64,000 nucleotides of DNA. Source: Syngnathus acus. Its lineage: Eukaryota > Chordata > Actinopteri > Syngnathiformes > Syngnathidae. The stretch is taken from contig NC_051087.1 in NCBI RefSeq assembly GCF_901709675.1, positions 15,385,067 to 15,449,066 on the forward strand, given 5' to 3'. The notes under the pieces are model-generated. The model saw nothing but the letters and a program-made list of their open reading frames with translations, did not search any database and was not told the DNA's origin. Positions 1 through 11,481 of the stretch are shown here, one piece after another; positions within the stretch are counted from its first letter, which is position 1, and each line of letters starts with the position of its first letter. The translations under genes and the position numbers were made by a program.

Positions 1-1488
1 TGACTTTCTTATTTAAACAATGTTCATCATCACCTCTGACACTACTGGTTCACTGATCTTCTTTAATGTGAGTAATTTAGTGTCACAAGCCACTTGTTGG
101 CTGATTATAACTACACTATACATGAATTTCCTCAAAGACAAAACATCCTCCCAACTCCAAACAACATAAACAACTTGACAAACAGGAATCTAAACAGAAT
201 AGGGTAAAAAAAAAAAAAGCCCTCTGTGCTGTCTTCCATGCATTTCAACAAATGGTTTAACTACATCTTTAAGAACTATATCTGGATTTATTGTCAGCCT
301 TTTGATGTCCTGTATTCAAAGAACATATTGCGAGCGGAGTTAATTCATAGGCCACAGATTCATACATTTTCATTTCAACCCAATTTTCTGTCAACCAAGA
401 CATCACACACGAAGGCCGTATTTTTCTACACTAGCGACTGTACGCTTGCCGTAAAATCAGATGTAGCTTCATTCATGCCAGCGCAAGTCTGGTTAAGCAT
501 TTTTGGGCCATCTGGCCATCAACTCATCTGGCAATTTGGTAAAAGAAAGAAGTCTGTGTTTGGCATAGAAATGGACGCATCATCATTTTAATGCTGGGAC
601 AATGGTTTAGTTTGGCATGTTTGTGAATTTGTTGACACTCTATACCTCACTGGGTCTTCCTGGCGTGCCTCAGGGGCATTTTGCAATTTGGCAACAAAAA
701 ATAGACAACATTTAAGACAGGGAGCTTTATTTCGATGCGCAGGTGGTCTAACACAATTTTGGTGTATTTAATTGAGGTGCAGGCAGCCAAATTTGGTGCT
801 CTGCGGTTGTTCATGGTGGACATCATGATATTTCATTTAGAAATATGACGACAGCGTGGGACACTCTCTCTAAATCATTGTAGAAATCCATTGATTGAAG
901 AAATTATTATCATTATCATCTCAAATATATTTTATTAGCATTGCCTTCAGTATTAAAAGGAGAGGGGGGCTGGCATCCACAGCGCCCACACCCCCACCAC
1001 AATTTCAAAATTCCCGGTCAACGTACATGAATTAAGTGCACGTTGATCGGCTGATCAAGAAAAGATTACCATAATGTCAGGCACGACGTACTCGGGTTTG
1101 TGTGTCGAACACCCCAATTTTGATGCAAATGAAGAACATCACATTAATGTGCAGGGAAAAGTCTACTTCCATCCAACAATGGCGCGCACACACACAGGCC
1201 TGCTGGGTGAGAGGCCTGGTCCTGAGGTCCACCACAATAATATAATTTTCCTTAAATTCTTTCTTGTACAATTAAAATTAAATGATTAACTGTAAAAGCA
1301 GCAATTTAAGATGATTGTTCCGTAACTACTTTTATTTCTATTAAATCAAAATAAATGGTCCGCTACTATTTCAGAAGAGACTGTTCAAGCTTAATTGTTC
1401 CCCTACATTCCATTACAGTTGGTAATCGCATGATTACAGAATGAATTACAACTTATATGTTTGCATGTGTTATGGAAGGCATACTCAC
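1..1488. other. Probable hpgd last intron; no feature seen
   Basis: AT-rich single-copy-looking DNA downstream (minus strand) of hpgd exon 6. I searched the minus strand for the last HPGD exon and saw no convincing match. No recognisable repeat family. Confidence 0.5.
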
Positions 1489-1652
1489 TGTAAAACTCCA
1501 AACTTGTTCATGCTGCGCTTGAAATCATCCTTGAATTTGACAAATTTTCCCATGTTTTCCTCCTGTTCTACTGAGTGGAGCAGAGGAGTGTCGACAAAGG
1601 CAGGACACAGCACATTGATGCGCACGCCGTAGTCGCTCTGCGAAGATGCATC
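1489..1652 (-). CDS. hpgd: hpgd exon 6
   Basis: 164 bases, acceptor at 1654-1653, donor GTGAGT at 1488. It encodes [19 protein letters not shown] and the [14 protein letters not shown] segment, the counterpart of human CPGFVNTAIL and EENMGQYIEYKDH. It ends in phase 2, and the final exon is outside the window. Confidence 0.94.
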
Positions 1653-4600
1653 CTGTAAAATATGACAGTGATGTCCCACCGTAGACAGCACTCAAAGTAT
1701 ATGTTTGGTTTACATGACTAGCTCCTATCTAGCTACTAATAGTGCATTTGAGTCTTCTACTTACGGCCATAACCCTGGTAAAACCAATGACTCCATGTTT
1801 TGTGGCTGTGTAGACAGGCTGGTGAGGAGAGTGCAGGAAGGCTGTAGCAAAACGATGCATAAAAGACATAGCCATATTAATGTTAATTAAACATATGGCA
1901 ATAATCTAAACAAAATATCAACAGCTACTCCTTCAGCCATCACCTTATTATGGCGGAGGGGTTTTTGTGTCTCTACGTTGTTGTGTTTTTATGCCTTTAT
2001 GCCTAGGTGAAAAACCAGACAAAGCATGGCTTAATAACCCCAAAGTAAAGATATTCATTGGGCCATATTTTGTTTCGCCTGGACGTGGATCACCAAGGCC
2101 CTTCCCTGATGCTAAGCCCGAAAGTTGGCGGAGGGGTTTTGTGTCTCTACGTTGTTGTGTTTTTTATTCTTTATGCCTCGGTGGAAAACCAGACAAAGCA
2201 CGGCTTAATTAAAGTTAAAGTTAAAGTCCCAATGATCGTCACACACACATCTGGGTGTGGTGAGATTTGTCCTCTGCATTTAACCCATCCCCGTGTGATT
2301 TTGATCCATCCCCTGGGGGAGAGGGGAGCAGTGAGCAGCAGCGGTGCCGCGCTCGGGAATCATTTGGTGAGCTAACCCCCCAATTCCAACCCTTAATGCT
2401 GAGTGCCAAGCAGGGAGGCAATGGGTCCCATTTTTATAGTCTTTGGTATGACCCGGCCAGGGTTTGAACCCACAACCTTCCAGTCTCAGGGCGGACACTC
2501 TACCACTAGGCCACGGAGCTGGTACCCCAAAGATGAAGAAATCCATTGGGCTATATTTTGTTTCGCCTGGATGCGGATCACCAAGGCCCTCCCCTGATGG
2601 AGTTGACTGAGGAAAATTAACCAAATGGGGTCATATGTGAAAAGTAAACCAGTTTCACCACTCCACTGTCGATTCAGGTCCTTGGAGAAAGTCATACTAC
2701 TCCATATATGTTGACTACCTACAATAGTTAGTTTCCCCATTTATATAGTTTACCGTATTTTCCGCACTATTAGGCGCACTTAAAAACTTAGAATTTACTC
2801 CAAAAACCCCAGTCCGCCTTTTAATGCAGAGCGCCTTATATATGGATCAATTGATGAATTTGTTGATTCATATTGGTTGTACACAGCGCTCTGCCAAAAT
2901 GTTCCAGTACGTTTTAGTACGGCTAGTAAATTACAAGGTCGCATCGCTTCCCAGCATTACGGCAACCGTGGTCAGGGGGCGTCACTGAATAGCTGTACCC
3001 GCGAGGCTATTTCATTTCAAAATAGGCTGTTCCGTTAATGTCTTTTGTATACCCAGTCTGTGGTATGGATACTGCTGGGGCCTGAATTTCCCCACCCCTG
3101 GGGATCAATAAATATTCAATCAATCAATCAATCAATAAGCAGCACCAATGTGTTAAATCAGTCTTTAGTCGGTTCCGATCACTTTTATGGGAGAGAGTTT
3201 GAGAAACGTGATTGTTTACAGGGGGCTGCCACGACACTTTGCTGAGGCTCATGGGAGTCTGCGAGCTGAGGCTCATGGGAGTTTGCGCGTGGCTAATGCT
3301 ATAATGATAGCTGCTATACGCACGAGGCTATTTCATTTCAAAATAGGCTGCACCGTTAATGTTTTGAGTAAATTTACAGATCGATATGGAAGGGAAACAT
3401 AGGTAAGCAGTACCAATGTGTTAGATCGAACTTTAGTCAGTTCCGATCATTTTATAGGAGGTAGTTTGAGAAACGCGATTGTTTACAGGGGGCAGCCACG
3501 ACACTTTGTCTCCCTTCTGCAACACACCTGATTCAAATCATCGGGATGGTTATCCAGCTTCTGTAGAACTTGCTGATTATCCAACCATTTGAATCAGATG
3601 TGTCGCACCAGGGGAGACATAGAAAACATGCAGGACACCGGCAGACCCCGAGGACCAGAATTGGTAACCCCTGATCTAGTGAGTTAATGTCTGCGTATGA
3701 ATTTGATTTGTGAAAAATTTAATTTGCTCTTGAAGGTAAAAAAAATGGTGGCAGTGCAAGCTATTTGTCCGCATGTGACAGTGTGCACAATATAGTGTGT
3801 AACTGTTTAGTACCTGCCATAGAAGAAACATTGATGATTGTGCCTCCTTCCTTGCCATGCTCCTTACTCATATGTTCTAGAGCCAGGTAGGTCCCATTTA
3901 TGACAGAAGTCTGTAACAAAATGGACAACTTCATCATGGTGACATTCTTCACAACAGACGTGTGGCACACAAGGAGAAATAAAAATCTTAAAAAATAATT
4001 TAATTACCGTAATTTTCGGACTATAAGTCGCGTTTTCTTTCATAGTTTGGGTGGGTGGGCGACTTATAATAAGGAGCGACTTATGTTTTTTTTCAAAAAA
4101 TTTCCCCCCCAAAAAAAGTGAAACCGCGATGTAGCAAGGGATTACTGTAATTTGAATTTCAAGTGACGTCAGCAGCGTGACGGACGTCAGCAGCGCGACG
4201 TCAGCAGCGCGACGCGGCGCGGCGGTTGTTTACAAAAAGGACAAAGATTGATCACGGGATGACGAAGATGACGAAGGGCCCCACGTACTATCGGCATCAT
4301 TAGCGGCTTTGTTTCTAAGTGACACGGAGGACGAAGAGTTTGAAGGATTTAAGGATTTGGAGTGAAACAGAAGGTTTGAAAAACTGTTATGGCTTTTACT
4401 ACTCTACGGAGCTCTCTTTCACCTCCGTGGATAGAAGTCGGGGGCCGGCGCTCGGCCGGGTGGCTGTCCGGGGACGGTGGATGGGGCTCGGTCATGGCTT
4501 TTACGCACGCCCGGTCCTATTCTATGGATCTCTCTTCCACCTCCGTGGCTGTAAGTCCACGCTGCCACACGCCTGGAAGTTTGTTTTGTTAAATAAAGAG

Positions 4601-7600
4601 CCGTTTACCAAACCCACGTCTTTCCTTGTACTTTGTTCACGCTACAATATAGTTATATACTAGATCTGTGGAATAACGACGAGGCTGACGTCAGGGCGCA
4701 CGCGCGGCGTTGTTGACAAAGGACGAGGAATTTGATCGATGGATTTAATGATTTAGAGTGCACAGATGGTTTGATAATATTATTGCTTATATAATAGTTA
4801 TTTGATATCTAATTTATATATATCGTTATATGGGCCTGTCGAATATTTTGAAGTGCAAGCGCCGCGCACCCATTGTTGACATAAAGGACGATCGATGGAT
4901 TTAATGAATTGGAGTGACACAGATGGTTTTATAAACGTGTTATTTATGTAATAGTTATTTGAATAATTCTGAATGTTACGTCAGGCCCGTTCTCAGCTCT
5001 TTGTTTGTGTTTGTCACCTTAGCATACCTATCGTTTAGCCTGTTGTTGCTCGTTCATGTCTGTTCTTGGTGTTGGATTTTGTCAAATAAATTGCCCCCCA
5101 AAATGCGACTTATACTCCGGAGCGACTTATATATGTTTTTTTTCACTTTTTTGGGTATTTTATGGCTGATGCGACTTGTACTCCGGAGCGACTTTTAGTC
5201 CGAAAATTACGGTACATGTTAATCAAAATTGGAACATTTGGTTCAAACATGGTAACAACTTAGGAGCGGTTTTACATCCTTCCTAGCACATACCAAGAAA
5301 ATCCAATAGAACATCAGATAAGTCCCCTGGAAAACAATCCCTGCTTATGTTTGTTGATGAGGAATTTCCTCCTCTTAATTAGCTCAGCAGTCAAAGATGG
5401 TAAAGAAAGATAAACATTTCTGCTCTCGGTGCTCAGCCAAATTGCAGAATTACAATTACTTTGCAGTCATACAATAGATCACGAGAGAGACTCCTCTTTT
5501 TTCCTTCTCAGGTATTTTTCTGTGTGGATCCATTCCCGAGCTCCACAATGCATCACATGAGGCACGTGGACGGAAAATTGATGTGTTAAAACTGAAGACT
5601 ATTGCTCTACCTAGTTGTCTGTCCAGAATAGAACCTCTGGATTTGCATTATTATGATCTTTGGTGTTGAAATATCACATACAAAATGCTTAATTACAAAT
5701 TATTTTATGTTTTGAGGACATAGGCATATTTATAGAAAAAAATGGTGAGTGCAAAGCTGATGATTTGTTATCGTAACATTTCACTTTCAACGAAACCTTT
5801 ATAAATCTCCCAGAGAGTCTAAACATTGCTTTTTTATTTTGTTTGCTCGGCAGAATTTGTACAGTGCTAAATCATCCCTGGCTCCCAAAAAAGTGTCACT
5901 CCTGCTCCCGAGGCTGTGTGAATGACAAACTAAGAGTTGACAGCATTATGCCTCTGGACAAAGAATTGGCAGGAACAGGAAATTAGTCAAGCCACACAAA
6001 GGAAATGTAACTCCAAACAGCACTAAAATAATCGAGAAACAAGTTTAATGTACACAATCGTTCATGAATTCATTTAAATCACATTTTAAAGGCCGCTCCT
6101 CTGGTGAATATGATGACCATCTACTCAAAACACTTCACTGTAAAAGCTTTTCTAATTCACTCGCTGGGTAGCTGTAGTTGGTTTACTTACTTTACTCATT
6201 TGGACCCAGCAGACTTGGTCAGAGATTGAATTTGGGTGGTCTGAAGATCTGAAGCTGACTGCCTATTTGAAGTGTACTAAAGCTCAACTAAAGTTAAAGC
6301 AACATAATACTGAAAATTGATTGTCCTTCATTTGATTAGGCTGTATATGAACATTAAATTAGTAATGCAAGTATCAATGGGAACTGATTCCCTGTAAAAA
6401 AAAAGTTAAATTTGATTAAGTATCAAAATAATGACATAACCTGCGCAGCATCCGTTTGACCTGTTTTGACATAGTAAAATGGCACACGGCACTGTTCTTT
6501 TTTTGTTTCCTGGCACTGTTCTTTTTTTTTTTTCCTGGTTTATTTTGCTGTAGAATGTCATACTGCATCAATAAGTGCTGCCATGATTCAGATAGCACTC
6601 CTAAAACCGTAAGGTGTCATGTTCTCATTTACAGCGGCAGTGGTTGGCAAAGGCAGCTAGCCTGTCAGCCTCCACTGTAGGTCAGGGAGGCCCAATTCCG
6701 ATTCTCAAGAGCCCCTATCCAGCCTGTTTTAGGTGTGTCCCTTCTCCTAGACACCTGATTTAATAGATCAGCTAATCATCCAGCTTTGGGAAAGCTTGAT
6801 AACTAGGGGTGTAAATCGCGGGTTTTGTCACGATACGATATCATATCGATACAAAGATGCACGATACGATATTTGCCGATATCTTAAAGCCTGCTGTGAT
6901 TCATTCATGATACATCACGATATAGTGCTCCACGATCGATATTTACTTTTTTATTTTATTTTTTTAAATAAAAAATATAGAACAATATCCTGATTTATAA
7001 CAATTCATACGCAAAATCAACAAGGTACTGCAAACTCTTTATTTAGGAAATTACAAGAGTATTGTAGTATACAAAGTGCTTATTTTAACACTGAACTTTA
7101 TCAAATTCCTATATTTTTTCTCATATAAGTAAAGAAAAATGAATATTCTTTCTTTTTTTGTAATACCATTAACTTTAAAGTGCATTACTGAACTATTTAT
7201 TTACAATAATTTTAATTGTCCGTTGAGCCATCTTTTCTTTGGAATCCAAAGTGCTTCCAAACGAATGACTTGAAGCCCAAAGGGGAGCGAATTTCCTCGT
7301 CTTCTTGGACACTAGCCATAGCACCAGCCCAGGAGCCGCGTAGTTGTCGGCTCCCCTTTCACGTGCCTGCTCTGCTCACAAGACAACACGCCGCGTACTG
7401 CTCCCGGAAAGAGGAAGCAAGCAACAATGAACTGGATTTCAAAATAAAGTTGCGTCTAATAAATCGTAGAGCATTATATCGATTAATCGATGTGTATCGA
7501 TGAATCGTTACACCCCTATTGATAACGATTCAGATTTGTAGTCTGTTGAGTGAATCAATATTTGGAAGCTCACAAATGTACTTTGCGGGGATTCTAAGGA

Positions 7601-10133
7601 GTACATTGAAGTTTGCAGTATTAGTTAGCAAAATAAATAAACTCCACACCTATTATCATCACCTCACCAAGTTCACTTGAATGGTCTTCTCCCAGTTCTT
7701 TTCATTGTTGATTCCAGCATTGTTGATGACAATGTCTAGATGACCAAACTGGTCGACGGTGCTCTGGAAGGCATCTAAATGACAGAAATCAAATGGCATG
7801 AGTGAATGCTTTAAGACATTTGTATAACAAGGGATAAAACCTGACACGGGCTCTTATTATAACAATCGTTTAATGCAGGGTTTCTCAAACTATGTCAAGA
7901 GGAGCAGAAAAATAGTACTTTTATGATTCTTTTTCCATCAAAGAAAAATTAACTTTGACAAGATAGTTGTGGAATTTTTTTGTTAAATTCCATCAGTTTA
8001 TGTACTCGTTCACTTTCGAAAAACAAATATGAATGGAACGCGTTTGTGATGTGACACACATGCACACAAAGCAAGACGCCGAATGACAAGTACAAAAGAC
8101 GACCAGCAGTGTTTAGCCTCCATAGAGGCTCATGCTATAGAGGAGGTCAAAATAGGTAGGGAAAATTAGGTGAGGCTTTTTGATCTCTTTTCCTGAAGAC
8201 CTCTACTAAAGATGACATCACATCACGATTGCCGCATGATGAATGAACCACGTATGACTTCTCATTGCAATACACAGGTCAAGTGGATAGTTTTCATTTT
8301 TTCTCCAAAGGAAAAAAGCTACTACTTGTATGTTGTTGATCACTAGCTTTAGTTTTTCTCTTAATCGTGATAGTGTAGATAGGATAAATTCGCTGCAAAA
8401 CAGGGCTGGATGGTTCACAGCTCGCTTCAGCAGAATGCAGCAAAAATTAAGAAAGTAAAAAAGTATGAATCGTAGCCCCTAACAGCTTAGCTTCTATTCA
8501 CTTAGAATCACTTTCTGGTGATTTCTGGTGACTGTTGATAGCTTTGTAACCCATTCCTTCTTTTATTACCGAAGAACATATCTAAACTTGGTCCACGATA
8601 GCTCATTTTGAACTAGAAATGATCTTTTATGCTTTCTCTCCTTATATCTTCAACGTTTCTCTTCAGCTGTCTAAACCACACGTCATCTCCAGTTAGTTCA
8701 GAACGGTGTCGTTGTACTGTCTCCCTTTTTATTCAAGGATTCAGTACATTTTCAGTCACTTAAGGACCCGTCAATGGCTTTTTCGTGCACAAATCCCTCC
8801 CACAGCGAGCCACCAGTTTGTTTATATCCACATGTGAACAGACAGATCAGGTTTCATCAACAACTGACGAGGTGGTAAAACCTGCATGTGTCAATCGCGG
8901 CTGCATTCCACACTTGGCCAACACACAATCAGAAACAAACACACCTGACTTCAGAAAAGTTATCTTTTCAACACATACTAATTGACAGCAGTCACACATT
9001 TAGAAGCAACGTCAAACAGCATTCCACAGTTGGTAACCTGCAGGGTTTTGCGGTGTCACACATGGAAAGCACTTTCCTTTTGCTCCCTCGAAGGCGCATT
9101 TCCCCATATACAGTGCACAATGTTCAAAATAACGCACTGTCGAACCAACAGCAGAAATGCAGCGAAACAAGCAGTCATGTGACTACGTACAAGACCAGAC
9201 AAGCTTCATTTGAACTGAACTCTGATTGCTGCTTGTCAGCGAGATCCTCAAGTGACCGGATTGTCACAGCTTGTCTGTGGCAGCTGTTCTCACACTCTCA
9301 ATGTAACCGTCAGCATATGCAAGCATAGAAGCAAGGAAACGCTCCTGGAAAATGTTTGTAAAGCCTCTTGGAAAGTCGGAAATCATTTACCAATCCGAGA
9401 CTTTTTATGAATTCGCTATCGTGTTGGGCTAAAACCATAGGAGCAAAAATTAGACTTTTCTATTATGGGATAACTATATGAAATGTTCCCTATTATACTA
9501 TGTCACTCCCACAAGCTGTTACCTCTCAGTGAGTCACCATTGGAAACATCACACTGAATAAAAGTGCTGCTGTCAGCTCCAAATTCCGTGTCCAGTTGTT
9601 TCTTGCACTCGTCACCACAGGTCTTGTTCAGGTCAACAACAGCCACCTAAAGGACACAAAAGCTTGAAGGAAAACATCAAAAGGACTCTGCTGATGTTTT
9701 TGTTTGTTTGTGTAAAATAAATACACTCGACTGCCAATCAGTCTCAGGTAATGTTGTCAGTACTTCAGCCAACAATCCCCCAGACCGTTTCATCAAAAAA
9801 GTCACTTTCATGTAATGATCATTCTATGACAGTTATGCAAATTGGCACACAGAATCTGTGCCACCAGGTGAAACCAAAGCAGTTCGGTCAAAACAGGTTG
9901 TGCAGCAAAAGATAAGAGTCAAGACAGTTGTGCAAGAGCTGTCTATTCAGGGAAACACAATCGGTTTCATGGCAATGTTCCGACAGTGTGAGAAATGGTC
10001 AAAGTGATGACAAGAAGCGGTTAGACAGATCAGGACTGACCTTAGCTGAGCTCTGTAGGAGGGACTGGACTACGGCTCTCCCGATGCCCTGAGCTCCCCC
10101 GGTCACCAGAGCCACCCTCCCATTCAGAGACAT
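1489..10133 (-). CDS. hpgd: hpgd, 15-hydroxyprostaglandin dehydrogenase [NAD+], exons 1-6 (3' end off window)
   Basis: Cytosolic short-chain dehydrogenase that oxidises the 15-hydroxyl of prostaglandins with NAD+, the first step of their inactivation. Six exons join on the minus strand: 10133-10041, 9646-9523, 7774-7668, 3910-3814, 1841-1765 and 1652-1489, all with GT-AG introns and matching phases (0,1,0,1,0,2). They give about 220 residues against 266 in human HPGD. Visible are the Rossmann glycine motif TGGAQGIGR (residues 11-19), NNAG followed by the family-typical NNEKNWEKT, and a catalytic Ser138, Tyr151, Lys155 at the human numbering. The ATG at 10133 gives a 31-residue first exon, as in human. 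The last exon (about 45 residues) was not found left of 1489 and should lie beyond the edge. glra3 lies upstream on the same strand, as in human. No break is seen. Introns 3 and 4 hold transposons. Confidence 0.94.
1765..1841 (-). CDS. hpgd: hpgd exon 5
   Basis: 77 bases, acceptor at 1843-1842, donor GTAAGT at 1764. It encodes [20 protein letters not shown], holding the catalytic Tyr and Lys (YTATK). The exon is too short to stand out as an open frame. It was found because the splice phase and the YxxxK motif are both required between exons 4 and 6. Confidence 0.92.
1936..2610 (+). mobile_element. Rex3-related 5' fragments, split by a SINE
   Basis: Two tandem partial copies resemble the leader of the Rex3 element at 38.8 kb: a TCACCTTAT-GGCGGAGGGG start, ACCAGACAAAGC, and TTTCGCCTGGACG. 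The second copy is interrupted by the SINE at about 2208-2524 and resumes at CCCCAAAGATGAAG. It lies in hpgd intron 4. No coding capacity remains. Confidence 0.65.
2208..2524 (-). mobile_element. tRNA-derived SINE (with A and B boxes)
   Basis: Read on the minus strand it begins with a tRNA-like head: A box TGGCCTAGTGGTAGAGTG near 2513-2496 and B box GGTTCAAACCC near 2470. It ends in a repeated AACTTT tail at about 2227-2208. A second, head-truncated copy lies at 19,576-19,822. Confidence 0.8.
2753..3490 (+). mobile_element. Family A TIR element, degraded copy
   Basis: It starts after TA with CCGTATTTTCCGCACTAT and GCGC-type subterminal motifs, then carries fragments of the 251-bp unit seen intact at 35 kb (GGTAAGCAGTACCAATGTG, GAGAAACGCGATTGTTTACA). 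A LINE 3' end with a (TCAA)n tail interrupts it at about 3030-3145. The right terminal repeat is not visible and the copy runs into the MITE at 3490. Confidence 0.7.
3490..3680 (+). mobile_element. Fold-back MITE fragment (CCTCGAGGRCCGG type)
   Basis: The two halves (GCAACACACCTGATTCAAAT and its near complement, with CATGCAGGACACCGG) form a palindromic element. Related copies lie at 50,387-50,604 and 63,201-63,412, and half copies at about 6,684-6,803 and 63,017-63,120. Confidence 0.7.
3814..3910 (-). CDS. hpgd: hpgd exon 4
   Basis: 97 bases, acceptor at 3912-3911, donor at 3813-3812. It encodes [16 protein letters not shown] through the catalytic serine in NVSSMA. The terminal repeat of a family B transposon begins only about 95 bases upstream of its acceptor (at 4007). 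Confidence 0.94.
4007..5212 (+). mobile_element. Family B TIR element, copy 1 (in hpgd intron 3)
   Basis: The termini CCGTAATTTTCGGACTATAAG and the complementary end CCGAAAATTACGG are flanked by TA (4005-4006, 5213-5214). Inside are three related modules (CRE-like TGACGTCA at 4164-4171 and 4686-4693, a GC-rich stretch, GTTGTTKACAAAGGAC, a short acidic coding segment), a 118-bp-type minisatellite and an AATAAA. A 36-codon frame at 4258-4365 ends [15 protein letters not shown]. There is no transposase, so it is non-autonomous. The TA target suggests the Tc1/mariner/pogo superfamily (inference). Confidence 0.85.
5213..6683. other. hpgd intron 3, unassigned
   Basis: No coding exon, structured repeat or RNA gene recognised. 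Ordinary AT-rich intronic sequence. Confidence 0.5.
6804..7518 (+). mobile_element. hAT-type non-autonomous element with 8-bp TSD
   Basis: The termini TAGGGGTGTAA and TTACACCCCTA are inverted repeats, followed inside by ATCGAT/ACGATA-rich subterminal repeats. An exact 8-bp target duplication TTGATAAC flanks it (6796-6803 and 7519-7526), the length typical of hAT. The internal frame at 7216-7503 is not a recognisable protein. It lies in hpgd intron 3, at the end of a fold-back MITE half copy. Confidence 0.88.
7527..7660. other. hpgd intron 3 flank
   Basis: Short unassigned intronic sequence between the hAT element and exon 3. Confidence 0.4.
7668..7774 (-). CDS. hpgd: hpgd exon 3
   Basis: 107 bases, acceptor at 7776-7775, donor at 7667-7666. 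It encodes [20 protein letters not shown] and the following KTIQVNL, the most conserved block of HPGD (NNAG structural motif). Confidence 0.95.
7775..9520. other. hpgd intron 2, unassigned
   Basis: No exon or recognisable transposon. The 146-codon frame at 8888-9328 has no known motifs and lies antisense within the intron, so I do not call it a gene. Confidence 0.5.
9523..9646 (-). CDS. hpgd: hpgd exon 2
   Basis: 124 bases, acceptor AG at 9648-9647, donor GT at 9522-9521, ending in phase 1. It encodes the second beta strand VAVVDLN, whose Asp selects NAD over NADP, and the segment ending [13 protein letters not shown], which matches the human QCDVADQ region. Confidence 0.93.
10041..10133 (-). 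CDS. hpgd: hpgd exon 1
   Basis: Start codon at 10133-10131; 31 codons, with donor GT at 10040-10039. It encodes the first beta strand and the NAD-binding glycine loop (TGGAQGIGR). The preceding 240 bases hold no obvious TATA box. A (TG)n tract begins about 240 bases upstream of the ATG. Confidence 0.94.
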
Positions 10134-10363
10134 GATCCTATACACTTTGGCTTCTCTGTGTCAACCTATCGCTCACTTTGAATTTTTTCTTTTTTGCTGT
10201 CCACCTACCTGAGGACTCTCATACCTATCTGACTCCTTCTCTGTCTTTGAACACACTCGGAGGCTCGCTCAGTATTCCGTCTGTTTCTACTCTTTTGGTT
10301 GGGTATTGCTTTCCCTCCCCCTTTTCACTGTCTCCCTCTCTCCTTCTGCATATCAGTCCAAAC

Positions 10364-10370
<7 letters not shown>

Positions 10371-10445
<75 letters not shown>

Positions 10446-10450
10446 TGTGT
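10371..10450. repeat. (TG)n microsatellite
   Basis: About 40 GT units followed by imperfect GTGCGTGC repeats, about 240 bases upstream of the hpgd start codon. Alternating purine-pyrimidine DNA of this kind can adopt Z-form (established knowledge). Confidence 0.95.
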
Positions 10451-10499
10451 GAGTGCGTGCGTGCGCGAGTGAGTGAGCGCGTCATATAGTCTAAGTAAA

Positions 10500-11481
10500 C
10501 TGTTGGATAATAATTACAGATTTATTCAACAGTTGTACCTGCCCTCCTAACTCCACCTATTTCCTTCCCCACCCCTTTCTCAGCACTCTTTCACGCTTCT
10601 CATTTTCACATTCAAAATGTACGGGATATCCTACAACTGAGTACAACCATTTGGATCCAGTATTACGTAACTATCTGCATTTCCCATCTGGAAAGACTTC
10701 TTCCAGATTGTCCAATAAAGTAACTAAGATAACCCATATTTGAGTGTGGTTCCTCCAGGGATGCTTTAGAAAGAGGATTCGTCATTGACAGCGTTGAACT
10801 CACCCAGGTTATGGGACAAAGGAGAAGCAGTGGGTGCAGGATTTCACTCCAGTGTTTGGTAAACGTTGCATTACATCGAGTAACAATGGGCTTGAACAGA
10901 TGCCGTGTAAACATCTACAACTCGGAGAAGGAGGAGACCAGGAGCTCTATTTACTACTATTCACTTGAATACGATTTATATTTTGGGTGTATCAGTTTTA
11001 ACCTTGTTTGAAAAGAACCCTATTATAACAAAAGACTTGTCGTTTTAACAACAATGCTATTGGATAATAAAAACTAACCAGTTAATTTTCCAGTTTGATA
11101 AATTATCCTGTTTCACCTCACACATCTTTCAATACAATTTTTTACAGTCACAATTTACAATGACCGCTATAATAATCAATAATATTTGGTCATTTTGCCT
11201 TCACAGCCACATGCTTTCAGTATGTCCTATGGCCACTAGAACCACCCTTTAAACACATTCTACAGATTCACACCACACCGGGAGGGTTATGTAACGACTT
11301 ATTGATGTATTAAATCTATCATGATCTGTCATACAACTTAGTCAGAGGAGCAATTCCCATCAAAACACTGTAGGGAGAGCCCTGCAGCAATAATTTGACA
11401 ATTCAATCCATTCATCCATCTTTTTTGACTGTGACGTCGCATTTGCTTATAATGTGTACAAAGATTGTGATTTTAGCAACT
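10500..11481. other. Intergenic DNA upstream of hpgd, unassigned
   Basis: No gene or recognisable repeat seen. It would contain the distal hpgd promoter. Confidence 0.45.

Noticed and set aside
1-1488. Search for the hpgd last exon
   Set aside because: No phase-2 acceptor followed by a plausible HPGD C-terminus; probably left of the window.
4319-4663. Frames beginning [10 protein letters not shown] or [10 protein letters not shown] at seven places
   Set aside because: They are translations of the family B minisatellite and change frame with unit number; no conserved protein.
8888-9328. 146-codon plus-strand frame in hpgd intron 2
   Set aside because: No motif, no splice context; probably chance.
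10178-10489. Open frames of Cys-Val or His-Thr repeats across CA/GT tracts (also 32.8-33.3, 55.7 and 56.3 kb)
   Set aside because: Low-complexity translations of microsatellites on both strands; not genes.
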